Positions 26,108 to 35,477 of a DNA stretch of 64,000 nucleotides are shown here, one piece after another. The notes under the pieces are model-generated. The model had not been told where the DNA came from. It saw only the letters and a list, made by a program, of their open reading frames with translations, and searched no databases. The translations under genes were made by a program, and so were the position numbers. Source of the DNA: JANXMY01 sp964251675 (lineage in GTDB: Bacteria > Armatimonadota > Armatimonadia > Armatimonadales > Capsulimonadaceae); assembly GCA_964251675.1 (NCBI GenBank), contig CAXUKS010000021.1, forward strand, positions 1 to 64,000, written 5' to 3'. How positions within the stretch are numbered: position 1 is the stretch's first letter; each line of letters starts with the position of its first letter.

Positions 26108-27664
26108 TTAGCTCACCGGAGCAGTCCAAAACTCGGCCAGCGCGTTCATCATTCCTGCGACGCTTGGCTCTTTGGCGGTCACATCGGGGGCGCGGCCTAA
26201 GAGGTCTTCGGCGGTGCGGGCGGTGCTTGGGCCGATGCAGGCGACGGCGACGCCCGGCGGCAGAGGGGTGTCGCCGAGGGCCGCGACGAAGTTTTTGACG
26301 GTGGAGGAGCTGGTGAAGGTGACGGCATCAATCGTGCCTGCTGAAAGCCGCGCCCGCACGTTATCCCCGCCTGCGCCGTCCAGGACGTTTTCGTAGGCGA
26401 CGACGGCATCGACCTCTGCTTCCCGTTCGGTGAGCGCGTCGATCAACCCGGTGTCGCCCTCTAACGCACGGGGCACAAGGATGTTGTTGATGCCAACGTC
26501 CCCCGGCAGCTCCCGGCCCAGACCCGCGCCGGTGGCCTCCGACGGCAGGAAGTCTGCGACCAGGCCCCGTGCCCGCAGGGCCTCCGCCGTGGCCGCGCCG
26601 ACAGCGGCAATCTGCGCGGTTGCCAGTGCCCGTGCGTCTTTGTTGGCCGCGTTTAATCGGTCACAGAAAGCATGAACGGCGGGGGCGGACGCAAAGCATA
26701 CCCAGTCATAAGCTCCTACCCGGACAATCGCGTTATCCAGCGCGGCATAGCCATCAACGGGGGGCACGATCTGAATGAGCGGAAACTCCACCGGCTCCGC
26801 GCCCGCCGCCCGCAGGAGGGCCGCGAACTCCGACGCCTGCTCCCGCGCCCGTGTCACCACCACGCGCTTCCCGGCCAGCGGCCCCCGGTCAAACCAGCGC
26901 AGCTTTTCCCGCAGGCGCACCACTTCGCCCACAATCGTGACCGCCGGAGCCTGGAACTTCGCCGCCCGCACTTTCTCGACCACATCGCCGAGCGTTGCCA
27001 CCAGCGTTTCCTGCTTCCCTGCCCACGTTCCCCAGCGCACCAGCGCCACCGGCGTTTCCGGGGCGCGTCCGTGGGCCATAAGCTGGCTGGCGATCTCGTC
27101 TAAATTCTCCACGCCCATCAAAAACAGCAGCGTGTCGCCCGCGTAAGCGATCTTGTCCCAGCGCCGGCGCCCTTCCGCCTCGCCCGCCGTGCGCGTGCCC
27201 GACTCGCGGCGGTCGTCGCGCTCATGCCCGGTGATGACCGCAAACGACGAAGCCGCGTCCCGGTGGGTCACGGGAATGCCCGCATAGGCGGGCGCGGCGA
27301 TGGCCGACGTGACGCCGGGCAGGACCACAAAGGGGATGTCCCGGTCCCGCAGGTACTCGGCTTCCTCGCCGCCGCGCCCGAAGACAAACGGGTCGCCGCC
27401 TTTGAGCCGCGCCACGGTTTTGCCCGTCTGCGCCCGCTCCGCCAGCAGGGCATTGATATTGTCCTGCGTCATCGCGTGCTTGTCCGCCTGCTTGCCGACA
27501 TACACCCGCTCCGCTGCTGCCGGGGCATAATCCAGCAGGCTGGGGTGGGCCAGCCGGTCATACACCACCACATCGGCGATGCGGAGTGCGTCTGCCCCGC
27601 CCACTGTCAGCAGGCGCGGGTCACCTGGCCCCGCGCCAATCAAATATACCGTGCCGTTTGTCAT
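26108..27664 (-). CDS. cobA-hemD: Uroporphyrinogen-III C-methyltransferase/uroporphyrinogen-III synthase fusion
   Basis: A 518-residue bifunctional tetrapyrrole enzyme. Residues 1-245 form the SUMT domain (VYLIGAGPGDPRLLTV; VVYDRLAHPSLL; ARLKGGDPFVFGRGGEEAE; GVTSAIAAPAYAGIPVTHR), which adds two methyl groups to give precorrin-2. Residues ~255-518 form HemD (AGKRVVVTRAREQASEFAAL), which closes hydroxymethylbilane to uroporphyrinogen III. Fusions of this kind are common in Firmicutes and related groups and feed siroheme or cobalamin. No other tetrapyrrole gene is in the window. AGGAAACC precedes the ATG at 27,664. Confidence 0.95.
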   Translation of the reverse strand: MTNGTVYLIGAGPGDPRLLTVGGADALRIADVVVYDRLAHPSLLDYAPAAAERVYVGKQADKHAMTQDNINALLAERAQTGKTVARLKGGDPFVFGRGGEEAEYLRDRDIPFVVLPGVTSAIAAPAYAGIPVTHRDAASSFAVITGHERDDRRESGTRTAGEAEGRRRWDKIAYAGDTLLFLMGVENLDEIASQLMAHGRAPETPVALVRWGTWAGKQETLVATLGDVVEKVRAAKFQAPAVTIVGEVVRLREKLRWFDRGPLAGKRVVVTRAREQASEFAALLRAAGAEPVEFPLIQIVPPVDGYAALDNAIVRVGAYDWVCFASAPAVHAFCDRLNAANKDARALATAQIAAVGAATAEALRARGLVADFLPSEATGAGLGRELPGDVGINNILVPRALEGDTGLIDALTEREAEVDAVVAYENVLDGAGGDNVRARLSAGTIDAVTFTSSSTVKNFVAALGDTPLPPGVAVACIGPSTARTAEDLLGRAPDVTAKEPSVAGMMNALAEFWTAPVS

Positions 27665-27767
27665 GGTTTCCTGCTCGTTGTGTTAAATCTAATCGGGTGT
27701 CATTCCCCGAAGTTTGCTTCGTTACCGGCTTTGCCATTGTGGCTGTATCAGCAGCAACTTCTGACGC

Positions 27768-27799
27768 AAAAACGGGGCGGGCCTTCTTTGGCCCGCCCC
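27768..27799 (-). terminator. Terminator after the 27,815 small gene
   Basis: Minus strand: GGGGCGGGCC-AAAGAA-GGCCCGCCCC followed by GTTTTTG. It lies immediately downstream of the 69-residue gene and supports that gene being real. Confidence 0.85.
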
Positions 27800-27814
27800 A
27801 AATACACGAACAAA

Positions 27815-28024
27815 TCAGCCTGCATTGGCTAAACGCTGAAGCGTCTCGCTGAACTGAGCAAACGTCGATTCCTTTGCTTCTTCAAAGCTCATGCGGCGAC
27901 GTCCGCGCTGTCCTTGTGCAGAAGAAACCGTTTGCTCAACAGAGGTATGTTGAGGAGCAGTTGACGGCGTTCGACGCTTGACTTTTAAAGACACTGCTTC
28001 TAAATTCTGAATTATATAAACCAT
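27815..28024 (-). CDS. Small hypothetical protein (69 aa)
   Basis: A 69-residue basic protein, not recognised. It has a Ser/Thr/Gln-rich middle and a C-terminal amphipathic helix (SFEEAKESTFAQFSETLQRL). ATG 28,024 has GAGG at good spacing, and a strong terminator follows the stop, which supports expression as a single-gene transcript. It sits at the edge of a stretch of small, AT-richer accessory genes. An antitoxin-like or DNA-associated role is possible but not supported by a motif. Confidence 0.55.
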   Translation of the reverse strand: MVYIIQNLEAVSLKVKRRTPSTAPQHTSVEQTVSSAQGQRGRRRMSFEEAKESTFAQFSETLQRLANAG

Positions 28025-28179
28025 ATTGGCCTCATTTGCTTGTCGCCATTGAGAGCCAAGTATACCACAAAATAGCGATTGTATGGGTTCTCAGCCCACT
28101 TCCTATCGGAGAGTTTCCTGAGTATCTAAAGCCGGACCACAACTGCCATTTGTCATAGGTTCTCGATCATTGTCTGTTA

Positions 28180-28395
28180 TTATTGAGCGGCCTGCATCAA
28201 TCGGCGCAGTGCCTCGTTGACCGCTTCCGCCGTGGGATATGCCTTCGCCACATCGGCATCCAGCAATACCAAGTTTGTCCCGGAGCGGTACTCTGCCAGA
28301 TACTTACCCCGCACGCCTTTTCCCAGCGAGGCCCGGTCATATTCAGGCCGCAGATCGTCTTCCAGATCGTCGCCGGGTTCGTTTAATGTGTCCAT
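28180..28395 (-). CDS. Small conserved protein (RPEYD...VRGKY family), 71 aa
   Basis: A 71-residue acidic protein with the pattern LRPEYDRASLGKGVRGKYLAEYRSG, then NLVLLDADVAKAYPTAEAVNEALRRLM. I recall this pattern from small proteins of cyanobacteria and other bacteria that often sit beside toxin-antitoxin-like genes; the function is not known to me. The open frame extends to 28,473, but the extra codons run through a hairpin repeat (28,406-28,458), so ATG 28,395 is chosen. Confidence 0.7.
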   Translation of the reverse strand: MDTLNEPGDDLEDDLRPEYDRASLGKGVRGKYLAEYRSGTNLVLLDADVAKAYPTAEAVNEALRRLMQAAQ

Positions 28396-28405
28396 GTTGC
28401 GTTTG

Positions 28406-28458
28406 TCCCCGGAATAAATTCCGGGGCTGTAGAAATCAAATGTCCGCCTGCGCGGACA
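28406..28458. repeat. REP-like double hairpin
   Basis: CCCCGGAA-TAAA-TTCCGGGG at 28,407-28,426 and TGTCCGC-CTGC-GCGGACA at 28,441-28,458 are separated by 14 bp. The arrangement resembles the repeat at 3,135-3,191 (a hairpin followed by TGTCC...GGACA), so these are likely members of one dispersed family. Confidence 0.6.
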
Positions 28459-28482
28459 AAGGACCGGGCGCATTGGCTGTGT

Positions 28483-28890
28483 TTAGCCATGTCTGACAAA
28501 CAGGTGAATAACCAGCCCGAAAATCAGTGTGATGCCTATATGCAACAGTGCTGTTCCAAAGCTGGGCAGGATGCCTCGCCTCATTGTCTCAGCCCAGGCG
28601 ACGCGCTTGATGTTCTCTTTTGTTTCTTCGGCAGGCTTGGGCGTTGTCGTGTTTGTGCCAGTCAGAAAACCAGACAGCACAGAAAATCCCGCCGCTATCG
28701 GCCATGATAGTGGTGCTGTTCCAAACTGAGGCACGACGAACCAACCCCAGAGCAGAACAACCACCCATGCACGAAGCAGTGTCCATATCGGTAACCAGAT
28801 TAGGACAGTCAAAGCCAGCAGCCAAAAAGCGCGTTTGGCAGAGGCGGGCGAATTCACATCTTCGGTGTCAAGTGGGATAGGAGTATTCAT
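28483..28890 (-). CDS. Hypothetical small membrane protein
   Basis: A 135-residue protein with about three or four membrane helices (FWLLALTVLIWLPIWTLL, VVVLLWGWFVVPQF, LSWPIAAGFSVLSGFLTG, ALLHIGITLIFGLVIHLF). A cytoplasmic Lys/Glu segment lies between the third and last. No family recognised. It is part of the accessory stretch of small genes. ATG at 28,890. Confidence 0.65.
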   Translation of the reverse strand: MNTPIPLDTEDVNSPASAKRAFWLLALTVLIWLPIWTLLRAWVVVLLWGWFVVPQFGTAPLSWPIAAGFSVLSGFLTGTNTTTPKPAEETKENIKRVAWAETMRRGILPSFGTALLHIGITLIFGLVIHLFVRHG

Positions 28891-28928
28891 ACCATCTCAG
28901 ACACGCAGTTCCCCAAAAAGTTGCGTGT

Positions 28929-29207
28929 CTACGCCGAGCGCCAATCCGCCCCGCCCAGCAAGCCCGCGACCGACAGGTCTTCGTCAATCTCTTCCCAGTG
29001 CAGGCCAATCCCCCCGCCGCCGATTATCACCTGCGCCCGCTGCTCCGGTGTGGCGGCTGCGAGGCGTGGAAACCAGAGGAGCGGGACGCTGAGGGTGCGC
29101 CCGTCCATGAGAAACACCTGCATCTCGTCGTCTGTGAACTCTACCGACTTTGCCAGTGCCGAGGTCGGCACATAGACAGTATTTGATTTAGTCGCCAAAA
29201 TGCTCAT
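28929..29207 (-). CDS. DUF2442-type protein
   Basis: A 92-residue protein with the DUF2442 pattern: VEFTDDEMQVFLMDGRTLSVPLLWFPRLAAATPEQRA in segments, then GIGLHWEEIDEDLSVAGLL. Such proteins often occur next to DUF4160 proteins, and the pair has the layout of a toxin-antitoxin-like module. Here the DUF4160 gene lies directly upstream, overlapping by 20 bp, which implies translational coupling. Biochemical role unknown. Confidence 0.82.
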   Translation of the reverse strand: MSILATKSNTVYVPTSALAKSVEFTDDEMQVFLMDGRTLSVPLLWFPRLAAATPEQRAQVIIGGGGIGLHWEEIDEDLSVAGLLGGADWRSA

Positions 29208-29424
29208 TCCAAGCCTCCTTGAACTCCTCTTGATGCTCGCGCACCAACTGCTCTATTTCGTTCAATTCCCGGCTTCGGAAGCCGTGGTTCGTTGCTGCTT
29301 GTAGCGTGCCAAGCCAGAACTTGGCCTCCGCATCACCGGCCCTGATATGAACATGAGCTGGTTCTTTATTTTCGTTGCTGTAAAAGAAAAATCGGTATTG
29401 CCCGATTTTCATTACTGTTGGCAT
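29188..29424 (-). CDS. DUF4160-type protein
   Basis: A 78-residue protein with the DUF4160 hallmark: YRFFFYSNENKEPAHVHI, then GDAEAKFWLG and a charged C-terminal helix (LNEIEQLVREHQEEFKEAWNE). It overlaps the DUF2442 gene by 20 bp. The conserved HVH and acidic residues suggest a metal- or nucleic-acid-related role, unproven. ATG 29,424 follows GGAGG. Confidence 0.82.
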   Translation of the reverse strand: MPTVMKIGQYRFFFYSNENKEPAHVHIRAGDAEAKFWLGTLQAATNHGFRSRELNEIEQLVREHQEEFKEAWNEHFGD

Positions 29425-29540
29425 AAAATGTCCTCCCTGTTGATTGTTTTGCCTGAAACTTGTGCCATTACAAATCTGTGACAGACGCTTCTTCAGCCGT
29501 TATGAATATGTCGCGCCTGGCCGGGTCGGTGATCTCCACG

Positions 29541-29822
29541 CTAAAAGCCATGTTTGTCTTTCAGGGCGTCAAAGACTTCTTCGGCAGATCGGGTTCGGCC
29601 TTCGCGGATCGCCTGCTCGCCTTCCTGAAGGGCGGCGACCAAGCGGGCGCGTTCTAGATGCTGCTCTGTCTGCTGGTAGCTTACGGGATCCACCAAGACC
29701 GCCTGGACCTTGCCGTTTACCGTTAGCAGCATCGGCTCATGCGTCTCGTTGATGGTTTCAATGTAGGTGCGGGCGTTGCGCTGGAAATCGGTCAGCGAAG
29801 AGGAGTTTGTGAGATTAGCCAT
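29541..29822 (-). CDS. Phd/YefM-type antitoxin (orphan)
   Basis: A 93-residue antitoxin-like protein: N-terminal DNA-binding Phd/YefM fold (SSLTDFQRNARTYIETI, PMLLTVNGKVQAVLVDPVSYQ) and an acidic C-terminal tail (ARLVAALQEGEQAIREGRTRS) that would bind a toxin. No RelE, Doc or PIN toxin follows in the expected 3' position; the next gene is DUF4160. It is therefore either an orphan antitoxin or an antidote to a toxin elsewhere. ATG 29,822 is preferred over 29,825 for ribosome-site spacing. Confidence 0.8.
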   Translation of the reverse strand: MANLTNSSSLTDFQRNARTYIETINETHEPMLLTVNGKVQAVLVDPVSYQQTEQHLERARLVAALQEGEQAIREGRTRSAEEVFDALKDKHGF

Positions 29823-29854
29823 CATAAGCCTTTCGTGCTAAATTCATGTTGATC

Positions 29855-30202
29855 TCATGCTACTGCATTTCGGGGCATCTTGTCAATACTGCTTGCCGCC
29901 CCCCGGAAGCGAAATGGTTTACCTGCCTTTTCAGGATTCCAGCCCGCAGCGACTGCCGCCCGTATCAAATGGGCAACTTGGCTTGGCAAGACAGGTGAGA
30001 CTGCCTCGCCGACCCAATTCCCTGAGTGAAACTGAGGCAGATGCCCGACTAGAACACAACCCCGGCAGCCGCTCTGCTCGACGGCAACCGACAATTTGCT
30101 CCACCCCAGCCCCTGACTATAAGTTGGCTTGCGCCGCATATTCCAACGAAAATCAGTGCCATCAACGTTGATCGTTCGTGCGCCACGCCTTAAAATTGCC
30201 AT
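29855..30202 (-). CDS. Conserved hypothetical protein (115 aa)
   Basis: A 115-residue protein with a basic N terminus (ILRRGARTINVDGTDFRWNMR), a beta-rich middle (WSKLSVAVEQSGCRGCVLVGHL) and a C-terminal helix pattern (VAHLIRAAVAAGWNPEKAGKPF). The closing AGWNPEKxGxPF pattern recalls small proteins of unknown function scattered in many bacteria, sometimes beside toxin/immunity genes. Function not assigned. Confidence 0.65.
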   Translation of the reverse strand: MAILRRGARTINVDGTDFRWNMRRKPTYSQGLGWSKLSVAVEQSGCRGCVLVGHLPQFHSGNWVGEAVSPVLPSQVAHLIRAAVAAGWNPEKAGKPFRFRGAASSIDKMPRNAVA

Positions 30203-30290
30203 GACTCTCTTCTCATTACGGTCTGCTGAAAGTTTTGTGTTGCGACCTAAAGCAAAAGTTTACCCTCGCCCGACGCTCAAAATAAGCACA

Positions 30291-30947
30291 TCAAGGCGTC
30301 AGGTGCAACGCATCTTTTGGGCCATTGGTAGTATTGGACTTGGTAACAGATACTTCAGAATTACCCAGAGATTTGCGTTTGTTTTTATTTGCCTTGTAGC
30401 CTCTGTGCCGCCACAATCGTTTACGTGTGCTTTCCTCGTCAAAGGAAATATTATGGATCACATTCATATGCAATTGCCGGCGCAAGCCTACCACCAGATG
30501 CGTTTGCGACAAATGCAGAAGATCAAGCTCTTTTTTATCCACTGTCGCCCAATTCTCTATGATATTTTGGCTTAAAGAATGGAAGTTGCTTACAGCCTCA
30601 TTAGTTTCACTGGTAAAAAGCCATTCATAGCTTGCTGTCAACAATATAACATCTAAAATATTATGTTGAAGTTTTATCAATTCTTCATCACGAATTTTTA
30701 CTTCCAAGTTCGTATAATCATTGATAAAATATGTCAAATTCAGGACAAAAAAACGTGTTTCTTTCGCAACATTTTTTGTTGCGGCTACTAGTTCAGGATA
30801 GGCAATCTTGAAAAGATCAAGTTGACGATTGGGTTCATTCAATCGGAAACTATAATAGTTATTTATTGCGCCAGCAAGCATTGTAATTAATGCGCCGATG
30901 ATAGTCGCACCTAGTCCAACGAGGGCTATAATAATTGATTGAGACAT
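30291..30947 (-). CDS. AT-rich hypothetical membrane-anchored protein
   Basis: A 218-residue protein with one N-terminal membrane helix (SIIIALVGLGATIIGALITM), then a helical cytoplasmic region (FKIAYPELVAATKNVAKETRFF ... ASYEWLFTSETNEAV) and a Lys/Arg-rich tail. No family recognised. ATG 30,947 has a near-perfect AGGAGG, so the 18 extra upstream codons are rejected. Its base composition is far more AT-rich than the surrounding chromosome, a sign of recent transfer. Confidence 0.7.
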   Translation of the reverse strand: MSQSIIIALVGLGATIIGALITMLAGAINNYYSFRLNEPNRQLDLFKIAYPELVAATKNVAKETRFFVLNLTYFINDYTNLEVKIRDEELIKLQHNILDVILLTASYEWLFTSETNEAVSNFHSLSQNIIENWATVDKKELDLLHLSQTHLVVGLRRQLHMNVIHNISFDEESTRKRLWRHRGYKANKNKRKSLGNSEVSVTKSNTTNGPKDALHLTP

Positions 30948-31052
30948 GATTCCTCCTATTGCCGCAGTGCTGTTAGTGACTGTGACACGGGAGGCTGACA
31001 AAAGTTGCGCCTGTGTGGTTTAATCACTTTTGCAAAGCAGTGTTTGGCCGTG

Positions 31053-31280
31053 TCAGGAAAGCCGCTTGACAGCGTTAGCTTGTTGATCTAATTTTTGCTC
31101 TTGAGCCTGTTTCATCTCTTTTAATTCCTCTGTAACATTGCCACTCGGGTTAGCAGCCACTATCTGAGATAAGACGCCCTGTAATGCGATTTCTAATTTC
31201 GTTTTCTGACCAATCCCTTCAGCTTGGTCAATTTGGATGCTGAGACTGACCCACTCCGATTTCAATTTTTCTATTTCCAT
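31053..31280 (-). CDS. Small coiled-coil protein (75 aa)
   Basis: A 75-residue, largely helical protein (EIEKLKSEWVSLSIQIDQAE; VTEELKEMKQAQEQKLDQQA). No family recognised. AGGAGA lies at good spacing before ATG 31,280. It is the last small gene of the accessory stretch before ispG. The 218-bp gap to the ispG stop shows nothing I can name. Confidence 0.6.
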   Translation of the reverse strand: MEIEKLKSEWVSLSIQIDQAEGIGQKTKLEIALQGVLSQIVAANPSGNVTEELKEMKQAQEQKLDQQANAVKRLS

Positions 31281-31498
31281 ATGAATTGTCTCCTTTTATT
31301 TTCCGCGAACTGATTGGCTTACGCAACGCGGTCAGCCTGCTATCATGCCTCACAATTGCAATATATCACACTTCCAGACAGTATTACAGTCCCGAACCCC
31401 TCCTAAGCCTTCCTATGAGGGCAGACCCCACAAAAAGGCAGACACGGCTGACAAAGTAAATCTCCTGTCACTCCCAATTGAGGACCGGGGCAATTTGT

Positions 31499-32740
<1,242 letters not shown>

Positions 32741-32763
32741 AATAGTTCTCCTCCAATAATTTT

Positions 32764-32772
32764 AGTATACCA
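32764..32772 (-). promoter_or_regulatory. ispG promoter (extended -10)
   Basis: On the minus strand TGGTATACT (TGnTATAAT-like) lies about 23 bp before the TTG start, followed by GGAGGAG as ribosome site. Confidence 0.55.
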
Positions 32773-32800
32773 GAAGCACTCGTACCAAATGGAAAAACCG

Positions 32801-32809
32801 TGTTATAAT
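32801..32809 (+). promoter_or_regulatory. P450 promoter (extended -10, very short leader)
   Basis: TGTTATAAT at 32,801-32,809 is a perfect TGnTATAAT element. Its expected start point lies about 7 bp before ATG 32,823, and no ribosome site is visible, so the transcript would be leaderless or nearly so. Confidence 0.6.
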
Positions 32810-32822
32810 ATACCAAGTTGTT

Positions 32823-34187
32823 ATGAGCCTTACCCTTCCAAGTGTACCCTCTGCCCCGCACCCTCTGCCTTCGCTTGACTGGAACCGGGTCGTTGGTCGG
32901 CGACGCGCTCTATTCGGCTCCACGCTCGCCAACCTGCGGCAGCTTGGTCATGCCGCCGGGGGCCTGGCGGGCTTTGAGGCCGGGGGGCGCTTCGTGGTGC
33001 TGGTCAAAGACCCCGCGCTGGTGAGGGACGTTCTGGTGACGCACGCCGACGACTACGGCATGATGTCCCCGGCGGTCACGCCGCCTGCCGTGCGGCCCAT
33101 GTTTCAGAGCGACGGCGAGGACCACCGGCGGCGGCGGCGGCTGGTGACACCCGCGTTTCGGTCCCGCCACTTTGCAGCCTATGCGGAGGCTATTCGCGGC
33201 GGCACGGAGCGGCTGGCGGCGGGCTGGGCGGACGGGCAGACCATTCCAATCGGGGCCGAAATGGAGCGGCTGGCCTTTGACATCGCGGGCCGGACTCTTC
33301 TCAGCCGCGAAGGCCGCGCCGATGCTAGCCTGCTGGCTCAGGCCGAGCGGACAATGGCGCGGGCGGGCGATCTGAAATGGTCCCCGGCACATCTGCCCGC
33401 GTTCTGGCAGATGGCGCGGCGGGTGCGGATGGCCTCGGCACATGAAACGCTGACCGAGGCGGTGCGCGGCCTGCTGCGGGAGCGGCGCGTGTCTCCGACG
33501 GACGGCATTGACATGGTCTCAGTGCTGCTTCAGGCGCAGGTGGACGCGGGCGAAGACGCCGAAGATAAAGAAGGGGAAGACGCCGAGCTGATCGCGCAGA
33601 TTCTGGGCGTTCTGTATGCGGGCACGGTGAACTTCGCGCTGTCGCTGGCGTGGGCGTGTACGCAGATCGCACGGCACCCGGAAATCGCCGCGCAGATAGC
33701 TTTGGAAGCAGGCGCGTTAGACGGCCTCCCGACGCTGGAAGACCTGCCCAGGCTGACCTATACGCGGCAGGTGCATCAAGAATCGCTGCGGGATATGCGC
33801 CGGACATCGTCGATTCAGCGGTGGAGCTTGCGGGAAACGACGCTCGGCGGCTTTCGGGTTCCCGCCAATGCGTTGGTGTGCATTTTCCCGTATCTGCTGC
33901 ACCATGACCCGCGTGCCTTTCCCGACCCGGAACGCTTTGACCCGGCGCGGTTTGCGCCGGGCTGGGAAGACACCCCGATGCGGCAGTCGTTCCTGCCCTT
34001 CGGCGATGGCGCTCATGTGTGCGTCGGCAATCATTTTACGCTGATGAATGCGCAGATTATTCTGGCGACGCTGGCGCAGCGGGCACGGCTAGAGTCTCTG
34101 CCGGGGCGGAGTCTCGGAGATGAGGCGCTGTCTTCGCTGCAGCCCCGGCATGATGTTTCGCTGCGCGTCCGCCGCGTTTCTCCCTAG
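32823..34187 (+). CDS. Cytochrome P450 (atypical I-helix)
   Basis: A 454-residue soluble-type P450. The heme-cysteine loop is SFLPFGDGAHVCVGNHF (FxxGxxxCxG) and the K-helix ExxR is QESLRDMR. The I-helix oxygen-activation motif, usually (A/G)Gx(D/E)T, reads AGTVN here. The acid and threonine are therefore replaced, which is seen in peroxygenase-type or otherwise unusual P450s. Substrate unknown; the family acts on lipids, terpenes and xenobiotics. The start is leaderless-like (promoter 14 bp upstream). It is followed closely by an MFS transporter and a methyltransferase, possibly one functional unit. Confidence 0.93.
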   Translation: MSLTLPSVPSAPHPLPSLDWNRVVGRRRALFGSTLANLRQLGHAAGGLAGFEAGGRFVVLVKDPALVRDVLVTHADDYGMMSPAVTPPAVRPMFQSDGEDHRRRRRLVTPAFRSRHFAAYAEAIRGGTERLAAGWADGQTIPIGAEMERLAFDIAGRTLLSREGRADASLLAQAERTMARAGDLKWSPAHLPAFWQMARRVRMASAHETLTEAVRGLLRERRVSPTDGIDMVSVLLQAQVDAGEDAEDKEGEDAELIAQILGVLYAGTVNFALSLAWACTQIARHPEIAAQIALEAGALDGLPTLEDLPRLTYTRQVHQESLRDMRRTSSIQRWSLRETTLGGFRVPANALVCIFPYLLHHDPRAFPDPERFDPARFAPGWEDTPMRQSFLPFGDGAHVCVGNHFTLMNAQIILATLAQRARLESLPGRSLGDEALSSLQPRHDVSLRVRRVSP

Positions 34188-34205
34188 CAAGGACACTGCA
34201 CTTTT

Positions 34206-35477
34206 ATGTCTTCTCTTGCGACACCAGGATCTGCCGAACCGCCGGTTCGGCCCCCGTCTCTGTTCCGGGACCGGGACTTTTTGCTGCTCTGGGCCGCGCA
34301 GGCCATTTCCAGTCTGGGCGACTGGGCGCTGATGATTACTATTCCCGTGACGGTCTACAATGCAACAGCGAGCCGGACGGCGCTGTCGTTCGCGTTCGTG
34401 TGCGAGACGCTGCCGCTGCTGGTGCTGGGTATTCTGGCGGGCGTGCTGGTGGACCGCTGGGAGCGGCGGCGGCTGATGATTGTCTCGGACCTCGGGCGCA
34501 TGGCGGCGACTCTGCTCCTGCTGACTATTCCGAACATCGCCCACTTAAACCAGGGCGGGCTGTGGATTATCTACGGCGTCGCATTTGTGACATCGGCGCT
34601 GGGAAGCGTCTTCAGCCCGGCCCGGCAGGCATTGATGAGCGACCTGCTGCCACGTGAGCAGCTCATGCAGGCATCCGCGCTGTCGTCGTCGAGCCAGCGC
34701 GTGACCGCGCTGCTCGGCCCGGCACTGGCCGGGATTTTGCTGCTGTGGCTGCACCCACGCGGCGTGTTCGTGTTTGACGCGGCAACGTTCGCGGCCTCCG
34801 CGCTGTGCGTTTTTCTGGTGCGGGACCCGCGCAAGGCCCGTAAGGCGGTGCGCGGCCTGGAAGGTTTCTGGACGGATTTGATGGAAGGTCTGCGGCTGTT
34901 TGCGCCGGGCACAATGCTGGGTCTGCTGATTGCGCTGATTGGTGCGGCGGCATTCGTGGGGGGCATTTACAACACGCTGGAATATGCGTTTGTCCATGAT
35001 GTGATGAAGCTGAACGGCCCCGGCTTTGGGGCTATGATGTCGGCGCTGGGTCTGGGGGCGCTGACGGCGGTTCCGCTGGTGGCCGGGCCGCTGAAAAATG
35101 CCGCGCCGGGCAGGCTGGTCCCGGCGGGGCTGGCGCTGATGGCGGTTTCGGTGTTCGGGCTGGTGCTGTCCCACACGATTGTAATGGGCGCAATCTGGTT
35201 CTTCGGTTTTGGTCTGGGCAACATGATTATGTATCTGCCGGTGGTGACACTGTTTGCGATGGCTGCGGCACCGGAGGTGCGGGGGCGGGTTTACGGCACG
35301 GCGTCGTCGCTGGGGGCGCTGTTTGCGGCTTCAGCCTCGCTGGCTTCAGCGGGTCTGGTACTGGTCATTCCCGATCTGCGAATACTGTTTGCCTGCCTCG
35401 GCGCAGTGTTTGCGATGAGTGCTATCATCGCCCTGCGGGGATTGAACCGGGAGCCTGCCGATGCCGACGAAGCCTGA
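34206..35477 (+). CDS. MFS transporter (MFS_3-like)
   Basis: A 423-residue major facilitator with about twelve helices. The first helix follows DFLLLWAAQAISSLGDWALM, and the loop-2 signature GVLVDRWERRRLMIVSDLGR fits MFS_3 (EntS/drug-siderophore exporter-like). A second motif, FSPARQALMSDLLP, is also typical of that group. The substrate cannot be told. It lies 18 bp behind the P450 and overlaps the methyltransferase by 17 bp. Confidence 0.9.
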   Translation: MSSLATPGSAEPPVRPPSLFRDRDFLLLWAAQAISSLGDWALMITIPVTVYNATASRTALSFAFVCETLPLLVLGILAGVLVDRWERRRLMIVSDLGRMAATLLLLTIPNIAHLNQGGLWIIYGVAFVTSALGSVFSPARQALMSDLLPREQLMQASALSSSSQRVTALLGPALAGILLLWLHPRGVFVFDAATFAASALCVFLVRDPRKARKAVRGLEGFWTDLMEGLRLFAPGTMLGLLIALIGAAAFVGGIYNTLEYAFVHDVMKLNGPGFGAMMSALGLGALTAVPLVAGPLKNAAPGRLVPAGLALMAVSVFGLVLSHTIVMGAIWFFGFGLGNMIMYLPVVTLFAMAAAPEVRGRVYGTASSLGALFAASASLASAGLVLVIPDLRILFACLGAVFAMSAIIALRGLNREPADADEA

